Positions 15,910-24,827 of a stretch of 36,466 nt of DNA are shown here, piece by piece; position 1 is the first letter of the stretch, and the number at the start of each line of letters is the position of its first letter. The notes beneath the pieces were generated by a model, which searched no databases, had not been told where the DNA came from, and saw only the letters and a program-made list of their open reading frames with translations. Made by a program: the position numbers and the translations under genes. Source of the stretch: JAAYAY01 sp964429355 (GTDB lineage: Bacteria; Planctomycetota; Planctomycetia; Pirellulales; Thermoguttaceae); assembly GCA_964429355.1 (NCBI GenBank), contig CAYSCH010000045.1:1-36466 (forward strand), given 5' to 3'.

Positions 15910-18900
15910 ATGAACCGCACAACGAGCCATAGTCTCGGGGCAATAACGGGCGCTCTGCTGCTGGCGTTTTTGCCATCTGTCGATGCTGCCGCTCCACCTC
16001 GGCTCTACCTGCCGCTGGACGGCAGCGCGGAGGCTGCCATCAGCACCGGCCCACCCTCGCCGCAGGGGCTCGCCGCAGGACTGGAATTTCAACCGGGCGT
16101 GCGCGACCGGTGTGCCACGATCACGGCCGACTGCCGGTTTCCCACGGCCGGGATTTTTGACGTCCGCCAGGGGACCGTGGCCTTCTGGATCCGCCCGGAT
16201 TGGTCGGGGAGCGATCCGGCGGGGCGGAGTCTGTTCTGCCTCTACGGCAGTTCACAGGTCAAGGAACCCTGGCTGCGGAACCGCTGGAGCCTGACGGCAG
16301 GCGCGGGTCTTTTGCGCTACTGGATCTGCGGCGCCGAGCCGGGGCAGACTGTCTCGCTCAGCACTTCCATTGATGACTGGAAGCCAGCGGAGTGGCACCA
16401 CCTGGCGATCACCTGGGCGAATATCAACAGTGGCCGCTCCGACGCACAAGTCGCCCTGTACGTTGACGGAAAACTTGCCGAATCGCGCGATGGTCTGCGG
16501 CTGGATATTGGCCCGATCAACGACACGTTCGACATCGGACGCGACTCGGACGGCTCGCCCGACTATGCGACGGCCGACTACGACGAGTTCTACCTCTACG
16601 CCCAGGCCCTGGATGTCGATCAGATCCGCCAGGCAATCGAGCAACTGCGCTCCGGCAGACTGGCGGCCCCGGAGCCGGCCCGCGCCGGTGCACCGCTGCC
16701 CGGCTGGTGGGATAGCGCCTGGCGCTACCGCTGCCGCGCGCGACTGGCGCCGCGACAGCAGCTCAGGCCAGACGCCGCTTTCCGCCTGCCGCTCGACTTT
16801 CAGGCCGACCTCCGGGCCCTGGGGATCCATGCGGCGATCGATCGTGCCAGCCTGCGGGTCGTGCCCGTCAGTTCGCAGATGGGTCAGGCCGCCGGCGATG
16901 CGGAGCCGCTTGCGGCGGTGGTTCAGCCGGAGGCCCTTTTGTGGCAGCCAGCGACGGGCGGCATGGCCGACCCGGCCGCGGCGGTGGACGTGTACTTTGA
17001 CGTCTTGGAATACGACACGAGTGTGCCGCTCCTGGCCCGGTTACGGCAGCGCGAGTGGTTACGGCCCGCCCCGTCGGCCTCCTGGTCGCCGGCCGACTAC
17101 GCCCGTGATGCCTACGGCGATGCCTGGGATTTCAACCAGGATGACGAATTCGAAGGGATCGACGTCTTCGGCAATCGGCCGGAGTGCTTCCGCAACCGGC
17201 AGGTCAAGGGCGGCCTCTTGAGCTGGGATGTCTCCCAGGATCCCTACATCATCTGGGGCGACATGTGGTCCGGCGGCATGCGCACAAAACGCAAGGTTGC
17301 GATTGACCTGGACGCCTATCCGCTCTTGGAAATGCGGGTCCGCCAGAGCTGCCCACGGGCGCAGTGGGCTGTGATGGGCCGTGCGGACTCGCCCCAGTTG
17401 ATGCAGCACGAGTTCACCGTGGTGGGTACCGAGTGGCAGACGATCCGCATTCACCTCGTCAAGGATGCCCAGTTCGGCGGCGTGCTCCAGGCGTTTCGCA
17501 TCGACACGACCTCGGATCTTGCCGACGTCCATGTGGAGATCGACTGGATCCGCCTGACCAACGAGGTGGCAGCAACTCGCGAACCGATCGAACTGGTGGG
17601 GGATCCAGATCGGGTGCCGGCGGCGCTGAGCCTGCAGGTTGACGGCCGGTCGGTGCCCGCGGGCGGCTCCCAGAAGGTGATCGTGCGGGTAGCCGATGGG
17701 CAAGGCCTGCCCGTCAGGGGGCAACCCATTACCGTGCGGGTGCAGACCGGTTCCGACGGCCATCTCGAAGCGGCCCCGGGCTGGCCGAGCCTGACGCTCG
17801 ATCGCCAGGGACGTCGAGGCCTGACCGATGCCGAGGGACGGCTCGGGGTGGTTCATGTCTGCAGTCGGCGGGCCGGGCCGCAGGTCGACATGCTCGCGGC
17901 AATCGCCGACCGGACCGAAGTTCGGGCAGCGCCTGTTGCCGTCGACACCCTTCCCGGACCGGCTCATCACTATCGAGTCACGCCAGAGCGGGCGCTGGCT
18001 CTGCAGCAGGCTCAGTTTCCGATCCAGCTCAGCGTGCAGTTGGTCGACCAGCTCGACAACCCGCTTCCGGTGGCCGGGCGGCAGGTGCAGTTGTCGGCAG
18101 CCGACGGGATGATTGAGCCGGCGCTGGCGGCGACGGACCAGCGCGGTCAGGTGACGGCCACTCTCGGCATCGACGCGGGCAAACGCTGGGTGTACCAGGT
18201 TGCCGTGAAAGACACCGACGGCCTTGCCGGGACCTCGGGCAAGATCACGGTGGCCCTCGATTCGCCACGGCCCAATTCGATCCGCCTCCTGCCCAACGGC
18301 TACTTTGCGTACGCCGACGGACGGCCTTTCGTGCCGCTGGGCGGATTCTATGCCAACTGGGTCCAGTCGGAGACTCCGGATGGCGAGTGGGGCCAATTGC
18401 GGTCTTTCACCGACACGACGGACGAAGAGAAGTGCCGCTGGATGGAGTTCCTCCAGCAGCAGGGCGTGACGGCCATGCGGCTCATGCTCCGCACCCATCG
18501 CCGCGACGGCATGGAACCGATGGATGTGATCGGCCGCGTGAATCAGCCGCTCCTGGGCGAGGCAGTGCGATATATGGACCTGGCCCGTCGCTACAATCTG
18601 CAGTTCCAGGTGGTGCTCCACGAGGACTACACGAAGCCGGCCTATTTCAACGGCGAGAACCTGCGGCGCTACTGCCTGCCGCAGTTTGCCGGCGAGGATC
18701 TCGACGCGTTGCCCGCCGAACAGCGGCGGTTCTTGCGCGATGGCGACCTGATCGCGCCCATCGCCCTGAAATACACCGACCCGGACGTGATCGCCTGCCA
18801 GGATCGATACGCGCGGGAGTTGATCACAATTTTACGCACCAATCCGCAGGTGTTCGCCTACGAACTGGAAAACGAAATGGTCGAGTGCCCGGCCTCCTGG

Positions 18901-19866
18901 GCAAACCATGCGATCGGCACGATCCGCCAGGTTGACCCGCTCACGCCGGTGTGCGTGAGCCATGGCGGCGGCGGATTGGCCACGGCCGATCCGCTCTGGT
19001 GGCATCGAAACGTCCGCATCGATTTCTACAACTACCATCTCTATCCGCACGGCCGGACCACGACGCCGGAGATCGACTACGGGGCCGCGACCGACGTGCT
19101 CACCCGCTACGGCCGGATGTGCGGCCCGTCGCTCCTGGGCGAGTCGGCGGGGGACCAGTTCAGCCAGCACCCCAGCGTCGAAACGCGGCGGCTGGTGATG
19201 CGAGATTTGATCTGGATGTCGCTGTGCAATGGCAACCCGGGCGTGTTCTTCTGGAACGCCCGCGGTCCCGAGGTGCGGGAGTTCAAGCCTGCCCGCGACG
19301 CGATGGGCCAGCTCAACCTGGCCACGTTCCGGCGTGCCCGTCCGGAGATCGGGATCGACGTGCGGTTCACGGCCGGCGACGACAAATACTTCCGCACACC
19401 GGCCGGCGAGGCGGCCTGGGCGATGATGGGCCGCTATGCCCAGCACTATGCCGGCCAGGGGATCGATTTCGATTTCACGCTGGAGCCCGAGAAGTACCCG
19501 CTCCATTTGGCGCTCCACCAGTTCCAGCCGGCAGAACCCAAACGGCGCCCCTTGCGTCCCGGTCCGGGCTGGCAGCTCAACTACCTGGCGAGGGAAGACT
19601 ATCGCGAGCTGCTGGTCTACGTGCGCAACTTCGCCGGCGTGGACCTGTGGGAGTGCCAACTCGGAGGCCACCCCTGCCGCCAGTACCTCCGCCGCCGCGC
19701 TCCGGCCCCGATGAAGATCGCCCTTGATCTGCCCCCTGGGCAATACCAGCTCACCCTCTACGATCTCGACACGCAGCAGGCGGAGCCCCGCGTCCTTCCC
19801 GCCGACAGTCTCCTGGACCTGGGTGCAACCGACCACGATTACGCGATAGTATTGAAACGGCAGTGA
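15910..19866 (+). CDS. Secreted modular clan-A glycoside hydrolase with LamG and Big-like domains
   Basis: A 1,318-residue protein from the ATG at 15910, chosen because it begins directly with a Sec signal (MNRTTSHSLGAITGALLLAFLPSVDA). Residues about 30-230 form a concanavalin/LamG-like domain (GTVAFWIRPDWSG, WHHLAITW, ALYVDGKLAE, DEFYLYAQALD). About 400-550 resembles a carbohydrate-binding jelly roll. About 560-790 holds two bacterial Ig-like/Big1-type repeats (VIVRVADGQGLPVRGQPITV; LSVQLVDQLDNPLPVAGRQV). From about 795 a TIM barrel of GH clan A starts (SIRLLPNGYFAYADGRPFVPLGG). The likely acid/base is Glu989 in YELENEM and the likely nucleophile is Glu1078 in LLGESAGD, a spacing normal for GH5/GH-A enzymes. 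A beta-sandwich tail closes the protein. It should act outside the cell or in the periplasm on a beta-linked polysaccharide, though the exact family and substrate cannot be decided by eye. It appears monocistronic. Confidence 0.82.
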   Translation: MNRTTSHSLGAITGALLLAFLPSVDAAAPPRLYLPLDGSAEAAISTGPPSPQGLAAGLEFQPGVRDRCATITADCRFPTAGIFDVRQGTVAFWIRPDWSGSDPAGRSLFCLYGSSQVKEPWLRNRWSLTAGAGLLRYWICGAEPGQTVSLSTSIDDWKPAEWHHLAITWANINSGRSDAQVALYVDGKLAESRDGLRLDIGPINDTFDIGRDSDGSPDYATADYDEFYLYAQALDVDQIRQAIEQLRSGRLAAPEPARAGAPLPGWWDSAWRYRCRARLAPRQQLRPDAAFRLPLDFQADLRALGIHAAIDRASLRVVPVSSQMGQAAGDAEPLAAVVQPEALLWQPATGGMADPAAAVDVYFDVLEYDTSVPLLARLRQREWLRPAPSASWSPADYARDAYGDAWDFNQDDEFEGIDVFGNRPECFRNRQVKGGLLSWDVSQDPYIIWGDMWSGGMRTKRKVAIDLDAYPLLEMRVRQSCPRAQWAVMGRADSPQLMQHEFTVVGTEWQTIRIHLVKDAQFGGVLQAFRIDTTSDLADVHVEIDWIRLTNEVAATREPIELVGDPDRVPAALSLQVDGRSVPAGGSQKVIVRVADGQGLPVRGQPITVRVQTGSDGHLEAAPGWPSLTLDRQGRRGLTDAEGRLGVVHVCSRRAGPQVDMLAAIADRTEVRAAPVAVDTLPGPAHHYRVTPERALALQQAQFPIQLSVQLVDQLDNPLPVAGRQVQLSAADGMIEPALAATDQRGQVTATLGIDAGKRWVYQVAVKDTDGLAGTSGKITVALDSPRPNSIRLLPNGYFAYADGRPFVPLGGFYANWVQSETPDGEWGQLRSFTDTTDEEKCRWMEFLQQQGVTAMRLMLRTHRRDGMEPMDVIGRVNQPLLGEAVRYMDLARRYNLQFQVVLHEDYTKPAYFNGENLRRYCLPQFAGEDLDALPAEQRRFLRDGDLIAPIALKYTDPDVIACQDRYARELITILRTNPQVFAYELENEMVECPASWANHAIGTIRQVDPLTPVCVSHGGGGLATADPLWWHRNVRIDFYNYHLYPHGRTTTPEIDYGAATDVLTRYGRMCGPSLLGESAGDQFSQHPSVETRRLVMRDLIWMSLCNGNPGVFFWNARGPEVREFKPARDAMGQLNLATFRRARPEIGIDVRFTAGDDKYFRTPAGEAAWAMMGRYAQHYAGQGIDFDFTLEPEKYPLHLALHQFQPAEPKRRPLRPGPGWQLNYLAREDYRELLVYVRNFAGVDLWECQLGGHPCRQYLRRRAPAPMKIALDLPPGQYQLTLYDLDTQQAEPRVLPADSLLDLGATDHDYAIVLKRQ

Positions 19867-20010
19867 CGAAGGAATGACGAATGGCGGCATGCGACCCGTT
19901 GAATCGTTTAACCGCTGTGGCCAGCGGCCCGGGCGTTGACCCATCACCGAGCGAAACCTTTCAGTCGACCCATCCCCGCGACGAACGATCCGCGTTTGTG
20001 GTGCCGTGAG

Positions 20011-20556
20011 ATGAAAAACCGACTCAAACTCATCGTACTCATCTTCCTCGGCTTCGTTGCCGGCGGCATTATCAGCATCCTGGAACTCCCCTTCAACTTC
20101 GGGCTCATTCTTTTGTTTCTCGTCTGGGGGCCGGTCGCGATGGCGCGATCCAAGTCCCGCTTCGAAACGAGAGGCTATCTCGTTGTATTCGCCGTCGGCG
20201 TCGTCACCATTGTCGTTGCCATCCTCCTTCCGGTGAAACAACTCGACGGCCAGGTTGGACCAATGGATTACGAGAGGATCTCACTCCGGGATCTCTCGCA
20301 GCGGCTCCGCGATGACTGGGATATACGCATCATGACATGCGAACCAGAGGCCGCCAACACGTTTCTGACCTTCAAGACCGAGGAAAGGATGAGTCGGCGC
20401 CAGGTTCTGGAAAAACTGGCAGACGAAACAAGCAGAGACCTCACGATCGGATACTGTGGAACAGGAGCCACATTCCTGTTTGGGGCAAATCCAAGTTTCA
20501 CAACATTGCACCCGAGGCAGGGAGGTCGGTCCATTGCCGAACGGCGTTCAAGATGA
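20011..20556 (+). CDS. Small membrane protein of unknown function
   Basis: A 181-residue protein from the ATG at 20011. The frame extends to 19936, but the first membrane helix starts just after this ATG (KNRLKLIVLIFLGFVAGGI). Three hydrophobic segments occur at about residues 5-25, 30-45 and 58-75. They are followed by a soluble C-terminal part (about 85-160) with ISLRDLSQRLRDDWDIRI and MSRRQVLEKLADETSRDLTI, which resembles a small secretin/TonB-type short domain (STN-like), a weak resemblance only. The last residues are basic and overlap, on the opposite strand, the end of a decayed toxin fragment at 20548. That suggests the 3' end may have been altered by recombination. The ribosome binding site is poor. 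Confidence 0.55.
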   Translation: MKNRLKLIVLIFLGFVAGGIISILELPFNFGLILLFLVWGPVAMARSKSRFETRGYLVVFAVGVVTIVVAILLPVKQLDGQVGPMDYERISLRDLSQRLRDDWDIRIMTCEPEAANTFLTFKTEERMSRRQVLEKLADETSRDLTIGYCGTGATFLFGANPSFTTLHPRQGGRSIAERRSR

Positions 20557-20751
20557 GTGGCCTGTTCCGGTGAAGTCATGCCCGTCTATTAGCTCGACGG
20601 CGACGCCCCCCTTGTCGTCATGGGCGAGGGCAAGAATATGCGGGTCGCCGGTCCCCCGCAGCGATTCCTTGACGGACAGGATGTCGTGTCCACGTTCCCT
20701 CAAGGCACGGATGACCGTGGCAGAAACGTTTTCGTTGACGAGCCAACGCAT
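20548..20751 (-). pseudogene. Truncated DUF5615 (PIN-like) toxin
   Basis: The ATG ending at 20751, eight bases after GAGG, opens a frame beginning MRWLVNENVSATVIRALRERGHDILSV, the N-terminal half of the DUF5615 PIN-like nuclease family that pairs with DUF433 antitoxins. The usual acidic residue of the LVDEN motif is Asn here. After about 47 residues (DPHILALAHDDK) the family sequence, which normally continues to a second acidic TxDKDFGEL-type motif, is replaced by an unrelated tail to a TGA at 20548. Truncation and the lost active-site acid mark it as non-functional. It lies directly behind the antitoxin remnant. Confidence 0.6.
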
Positions 20752-20765
20752 CCATCGAACCTCGC

Positions 20766-20828
20766 TCAGGGAGTGGGAAGAAGATAGACTCTTTCGGACT
20801 TCAGCACGTCGCTGGCATAGGCCACCAC
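20766..20828 (-). pseudogene. C-terminal remnant of a DUF433 antitoxin
   Basis: The last 20 codons of this frame, VVAYASDVLKSERVYLLPTP, match the conserved end of DUF433 antitoxins (AALAYAAEVL-x-EERVYLLP). The N-terminal winged-helix part is not recognisable upstream in any frame. The stop codon lies 14 bases before the DUF5615 start, the normal gene order of this toxin-antitoxin family. The remnant supports a decayed DUF433-DUF5615 pair at this place. Confidence 0.5.
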
Positions 20829-21253
20829 CGTGCGTGGAGACGCAAGCATTCTGGCAGTATCCCATGGGCCGCGTGTTCGACGCCGACCAGGCAATGGAAT
20901 CGGGATGCAGTGCCGATGTGGTGAACCACGGTGGGCGTTCCAGAAGCTCGGCCCAAGTAGGGTCAGGCGACCCCGTGGATTGTGCAGGCTCATCAGACCG
21001 GCTCTAATACGGGCCTGAGGGGTGAAACTCTCGTCGGGGTCCGTATCGACAGCAACTGGTCGTATTGCTCCTTCAGCATCTGCCACGCGTCGCGGGATTC
21101 TTACCCACCGTGTGCTGCGGGAGGTGGATCTGAATCTCCGGGACCTCGCCCACGAGAGCCGGATCGCCCCTGGCTGGGAGAAGTGCCGGTCGTTGATGCT
21201 CGGCAACGAGCGGTTTTACGGTTCCGGAGCATGAACAGGAGGAGGGATAAAAC
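20829..21253. other. Intergenic stretch with no recognisable gene
   Basis: About 425 bases between the antitoxin remnant and the next membrane-protein gene. Short overlapping open frames occur on both strands but none has a family resemblance or a ribosome binding site. A small dyad (GGGTC-AGGC-GACCC) lies near 20960-20973. The stretch probably holds eroded coding sequence. Confidence 0.4.
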
Positions 21254-22255
21254 GTGACCACTGGAAATCCATCGATCCAGAGCCCGCCGCTGAAGGATCG
21301 CAGCGTGGGGTTGATCCTTTTCGGGGCGATCCAGATCTTTCTGGGCTGCCTGTCGGCGCTGATAATCCCGCTCACGCTGTTGCCGCTGCTGGCCGGAGCG
21401 CCGCCGGGTGTCCCGACCAACATGCAGACCATGATCCCGGTGATTGGAGTTTATGGACTGTTGGCTGCCATCTTCGTTACGTTGGGGATCGGCTCGATTC
21501 GTGCCCGTCGCTGGGCTCGGGCCCTGACGCTGGTCCTGGCGTGGATGTGGCTGGTCATGGGGAGCGTATCGCTGCTGGTCATGTGCTTCGTGATGCCCAA
21601 AATGTTCAGTCAGATGGCCGCGCAGGAGCAGATTCCACCTGAGGTGATGATCGTGATGCAGGTGGTGATGCTGGGAACAATGGGCTGCATCTATTTCGTG
21701 GTGCCGGGCGCGTTTGTGCTTTTCTATCAGAGCCCGCACGTGAAAGCGACCTGCGAGTGGAAGGACCCGCACGTCCGCTGGACCGATCGCTGCCCGCTCC
21801 CCGTGCTGGCGCTGAGCCTGATGCTGGGGCTGGGAGCGGCCACGATGCCTCTTTCTTTGGTGTACGGTCGCGTCATGCCGTTGTTTGGGATCCTCGTGAA
21901 AGGTGTGCCGGCGATCCTGGTGATTCTGGGCATGGTTGTGCTGGCCGGGTATCTGGCTTGGGGCAGCTACAGGTTGAAGATGTCGGCCTGGTGGACAATG
22001 CTGGCTCTCTACAGCATTCTCGGCGTTTCCACGCTCGTCACTTTTTCCCGGATCAGCATGATCGATTACTACCGGGAGATCAACCTGCCCGAGGAACAGG
22101 TAAAAATGATCCAGAAGACCGGCATGCTCGAAGGCATGAACATGCCCGTCATGATGGGCGCGGGGTGCGCCCGGTTTGTGGGATATCTGCTCTGGGTACG
22201 ACGGTACTTTGTCGCCGCAAAACGGGGGGCGAAGCAAGCGGAGCCGGCGGCTTGA
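21254..22255 (+). CDS. Polytopic membrane protein of unknown function
   Basis: A 333-residue protein. The start is GTG at 21254, supported by an AGGAGGGA ribosome binding site at the proper distance. There are about seven hydrophobic segments: roughly 18-50, 60-80, 90-115, 130-160, 180-205, 213-240 and 245-268. A short charged loop (FYQSPHVKATCEWKDPHVRWTDRCP) in the middle has two Cys residues and divides the protein into two halves, each with three to four helices. It is reminiscent of planctomycete membrane proteins that sit beside zinc-ribbon or DUF domains, but no named motif is visible. The gene ends 39 bases before the convergent ketosynthase gene. It is likely an inner-membrane protein; role unknown. 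Confidence 0.7.
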   Translation: MTTGNPSIQSPPLKDRSVGLILFGAIQIFLGCLSALIIPLTLLPLLAGAPPGVPTNMQTMIPVIGVYGLLAAIFVTLGIGSIRARRWARALTLVLAWMWLVMGSVSLLVMCFVMPKMFSQMAAQEQIPPEVMIVMQVVMLGTMGCIYFVVPGAFVLFYQSPHVKATCEWKDPHVRWTDRCPLPVLALSLMLGLGAATMPLSLVYGRVMPLFGILVKGVPAILVILGMVVLAGYLAWGSYRLKMSAWWTMLALYSILGVSTLVTFSRISMIDYYREINLPEEQVKMIQKTGMLEGMNMPVMMGAGCARFVGYLLWVRRYFVAAKRGAKQAEPAA

Positions 22256-22294
22256 TGATGACAGCCATTTTCGTGACTCAGTCCAGGGAACGAT

Positions 22295-23296
22295 TCACAT
22301 CCTGAGCAGCGCCGACCCCCACACGAACCCGGAGCCGAAGGCAACCAGTTGCACCAGATGCCCGGGTTGGATCATGCCGCAGGCCCGCGCTTCATGAAGC
22401 GCGATGGGAAGCGAAGCGGAGGCGATGTTGCCGTACCGCTCCACGTTGACGTAAACCTTTTTCTGCGGGAAGCCGGTCTTGGCAATGATCGCTTCCAGCA
22501 TGCGGAGATTCGCCTGGTGGGGCACGAGGACATCGATGTCGTCCATGGCGAGCCGGTTGGCCTGGAGGGATTCAAGAAGGGCGCTCGACATGCCGGCCAC
22601 GCCGTTTTCGAACACCGCCTTGCCGTCCATGCGGAAGTGGACCCGGCCGGAATCGATGTCGTCGTGGGTGATATGCTCTTTCCGACCCAGGGCGCTGCCG
22701 GGTGCGGCCGTGTAGAGGGCCTTGGCCAGCGAACCGTCGGCGTGGAGGAAGGTCGAGATCACGCCCGGCTGATCGTCCTCCGCGGGGCCGACAACGACAG
22801 CCCCGGCACCGTCGCCCAGGAGGATGGCGATGTTGCGCCCGTCGTTGGAGCCGTCGATCCGCTTGGAGAGCACCTCGGCGCAGACGACGAGGATGTGCCG
22901 GTAGGAACCGGCGCGGACGAAATGGTCGGCGATGGAGATGCCGTAGATCAGGCCGGCGCACTGCTGGCGGATATCGATCACCCCGGGGCCCTTGATCCCC
23001 AGCTTGCCCTGGAGAAAGAAGGCGCAGCCCGGGTCCGCGTGGTCGGGAGTGATCGTGTTCATGATCACCAGGTCGATGTCGTCCATGGCCAGTCCGGCAT
23101 CGGCCACCGCCGCCTTGCAGGCCTCCACGGCCAGATCGCTGGCGGCCACATCGGGCTCGGCATGACGCCGCTCGCGCACGCCGGTGCGCTCGACAATGAA
23201 CTCGTTGGAGGTCTCCATCATCTTCATCACGTCGAAGTTGGTCACAACCTTCGGCGGGAGATAATGGCCGGTTCCGAGGATACGGGAGCGTGGCAT
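22295..23296 (-). CDS. 3-oxoacyl-ACP synthase III family ketosynthase (FabH-like)
   Basis: A 333-residue protein of normal FabH length. The Cys-His-Asn triad is intact: Cys113 in DIRQQCAGL, His260 in LVPHQANLRM and Asn290 in RYGNIASAS. The N-terminus (SRILGTGHYLPPKVVTN) and TGVRERRHAEP are also typical. FabH starts fatty-acid synthesis by condensing acetyl-CoA with malonyl-ACP in the cytoplasm. The family also contains homologues that make other acyl-carbon bonds, and this protein has PGCAFFLQGKLG and RQQCAG where E. coli FabH has a slightly different pocket, so a specialised ketosynthase is possible. No ACP or other fab gene is next to it. The ATG ending at 23296 lacks a clear ribosome binding site. 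The gene follows the GspE-like gene on the same strand after 176 bases that contain an 8-bp stem (23347-23377). Confidence 0.9.
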   Translation of the reverse strand: MPRSRILGTGHYLPPKVVTNFDVMKMMETSNEFIVERTGVRERRHAEPDVAASDLAVEACKAAVADAGLAMDDIDLVIMNTITPDHADPGCAFFLQGKLGIKGPGVIDIRQQCAGLIYGISIADHFVRAGSYRHILVVCAEVLSKRIDGSNDGRNIAILLGDGAGAVVVGPAEDDQPGVISTFLHADGSLAKALYTAAPGSALGRKEHITHDDIDSGRVHFRMDGKAVFENGVAGMSSALLESLQANRLAMDDIDVLVPHQANLRMLEAIIAKTGFPQKKVYVNVERYGNIASASLPIALHEARACGMIQPGHLVQLVAFGSGFVWGSALLRM

Positions 23297-23346
23297 GGCG
23301 GAGTGGCCTGTGATCAGGGTTCAGGAATAGAGGGCACAGAAGACGG

Positions 23347-23377
23347 GGCCTGGTCCTTTTGAGGGGCGTACCAGGCC
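23347..23377 (-). promoter_or_regulatory. Inverted repeat in the leader of the ketosynthase gene
   Basis: GGCCTGGT (23347-23354) and ACCAGGCC (23370-23377) form a perfect 8-bp inverted repeat with a 15-base loop, 51-81 bases upstream of the FabH-like start and about 95 bases after the GspE-like stop. No U-tract follows, so it may be an operator or a leader hairpin rather than a terminator. Confidence 0.35.
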
Positions 23378-23472
23378 GCAGGCCTTGATTCTCTCACAAA
23401 CGTTGCCCGGCTGCCAGCATCATCGCATAGCTAAAGGCCAGGCGTGCCCTATCAGTCCTGAGCCGCGGCGGC

Positions 23473-24726
23473 TCAGCATGCCGAGGGGCTGTTTGCCGCA
23501 AACCGCTCGGCCGGGATCAGTCGGGCGAGTTCATCGGTCGTGGTGATGCCCGCGGCCACCTTCAGCAGGGCCGAACGGCGAAGGTCGAGCATGCCCTGGC
23601 GGACGGCTTCGGTCTGGATTTCCCGGGCGGTGCAGCCCTGGGAGACCATCTGGCGAAGTTCACCGGTCATGCGGAGCACCTCGAACACACCGGTCCGAGC
23701 TAGGTACCCCTCGTGCTGGCAATGGTCGCAGCCGCCGGCCGCAAAGATCTTGTGCCCCTGATTCTCGTCGAGCCACTGCTCGACGGAACCGAACATCTTC
23801 GAGCGGGCCACATCCAGGGGGATCTTGCACTCGTTGCACAGTGTACGGGCAAGACGCTGCGAGACGATTCCCAGGAGGCTGGTGGCCAGGAAGTGGGGCG
23901 CCACACCCAGGGCCAGCAGGCTTTCGACCGCGCCCGCTGCCACAGGCGCGTGCACGGTGGCGAAAACGAGGTGGCCGCTATTGGCCGCCCGGACCGCGGT
24001 CTCGGCGGTCACCGGATCGCGGATCTCGCCTACCATGATCACGTCGGGTGCCTGGCGCAGGACGCTTCGCAAAAGCTCGGGAAATTCCAATCCCTGGGGA
24101 TGGTTGACCTGGGACTGGCGAATTCCCGGCAGGGAGTATTCGATGGGGTCTTCGATCGTGTTGATCTTGCGGGTCTGATCGTTGAGGCGTTGGAGGCACG
24201 CGTAAAGGGTCGTGGTCTTGCCCGTGCCGGCGGGCCCCGTGACGAGCATCAGCCCGCCCGGCTTGTTGAGCAGGTCGACCAGTTCGAACTGGTTCTTCGA
24301 GTGGAGACCGAGATTCTCGATCTGCAGGAGTTCCTGGCCCCGTTCGAAAAGCCGAATGGCCATGTCCTCGCCGTAGAGGGTGGGGATGGTGCTGATCCGC
24401 AGGTCGACACGTTTCTGCGAGGCGAGATTGCAGACCCAACGGCCGTCCTGGGGACGCTGCTTCTTGGCCACGTCCATTCCAGCGGAGGCCTTGATGTACG
24501 TGACGAATCGAGCGCCTTCCTCGCGGGAGATATTGGACCAGCGCCGCAAAATGCCGAGATGGCGAACCGAAATCGTCACGTCGTCTTCGTTCCAACTGAA
24601 GTGCAGGTCGCTGGCCGGAAGTGCGATCGCCTCGCGAATCAACCGGTTGAACGCATCGCCGACCCCCGAGACATTCAGATTGACGTCTTCAGGCTTGAAC
24701 CCCACTCGCCCCGTTGCCGTGATCAT
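23473..24726 (-). CDS. GspE/PilB-type secretion or pilus ATPase, short form
   Basis: A 417-residue member of the type II secretion/type IV pilus ATPase family. The ATG ending at 24726 has a strong GGAGGAG ribosome binding site. The catalytic core is complete: Walker A GPAGTGKTTT (164-173), the Asp box INTIEDPIEY (188-197), Walker B VIMVGEIRD (229-237), and the His box GHLVFATVHA (251-260). A zinc-binding pair CNEC (297-300) and CDHC (333-336) is present, as in GspE and PilB. The usual N-terminal GspE-N domain (about 150 residues that bind GspL or the platform) is missing. The protein begins almost directly with the N2 domain (ALPASDLHFSWNEDDVTISVR). It should be a cytoplasmic hexamer that powers pseudopilus or pilus assembly, but no other pilus or secretion gene is in the window, so its partner is unknown. 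Confidence 0.9.
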   Translation of the reverse strand: MITATGRVGFKPEDVNLNVSGVGDAFNRLIREAIALPASDLHFSWNEDDVTISVRHLGILRRWSNISREEGARFVTYIKASAGMDVAKKQRPQDGRWVCNLASQKRVDLRISTIPTLYGEDMAIRLFERGQELLQIENLGLHSKNQFELVDLLNKPGGLMLVTGPAGTGKTTTLYACLQRLNDQTRKINTIEDPIEYSLPGIRQSQVNHPQGLEFPELLRSVLRQAPDVIMVGEIRDPVTAETAVRAANSGHLVFATVHAPVAAGAVESLLALGVAPHFLATSLLGIVSQRLARTLCNECKIPLDVARSKMFGSVEQWLDENQGHKIFAAGGCDHCQHEGYLARTGVFEVLRMTGELRQMVSQGCTAREIQTEAVRQGMLDLRRSALLKVAAGITTTDELARLIPAERFAANSPSAC

Positions 24727-24768
24727 GCTCTCGATCTCCTCCGCCGCCGTGATATTGCTTGAAAAGCC

Positions 24769-24827
24769 CTGACAAAACGCAAGAGTCGCCCACGGGCATG
24801 GACGTGCACAGTCGGTGGTTTTGTCAG
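24769..24827 (-). repeat. Perfect 10-bp inverted repeat upstream of the GspE-like gene
   Basis: CTGACAAAAC (24769-24778) and GTTTTGTCAG (24818-24827) are exact reverse complements with a 39-base centre. The right arm is part of the 37-bp repeat copy B. The structure begins 43 bases upstream of the ATPase start codon. It could be a two-site operator or the end of a small mobile element. Confidence 0.5.

Noticed and set aside
20982..21257. Short plus-strand frames before the membrane-protein gene
   Set aside because: No resemblance to known proteins and no start signals; probably eroded sequence.
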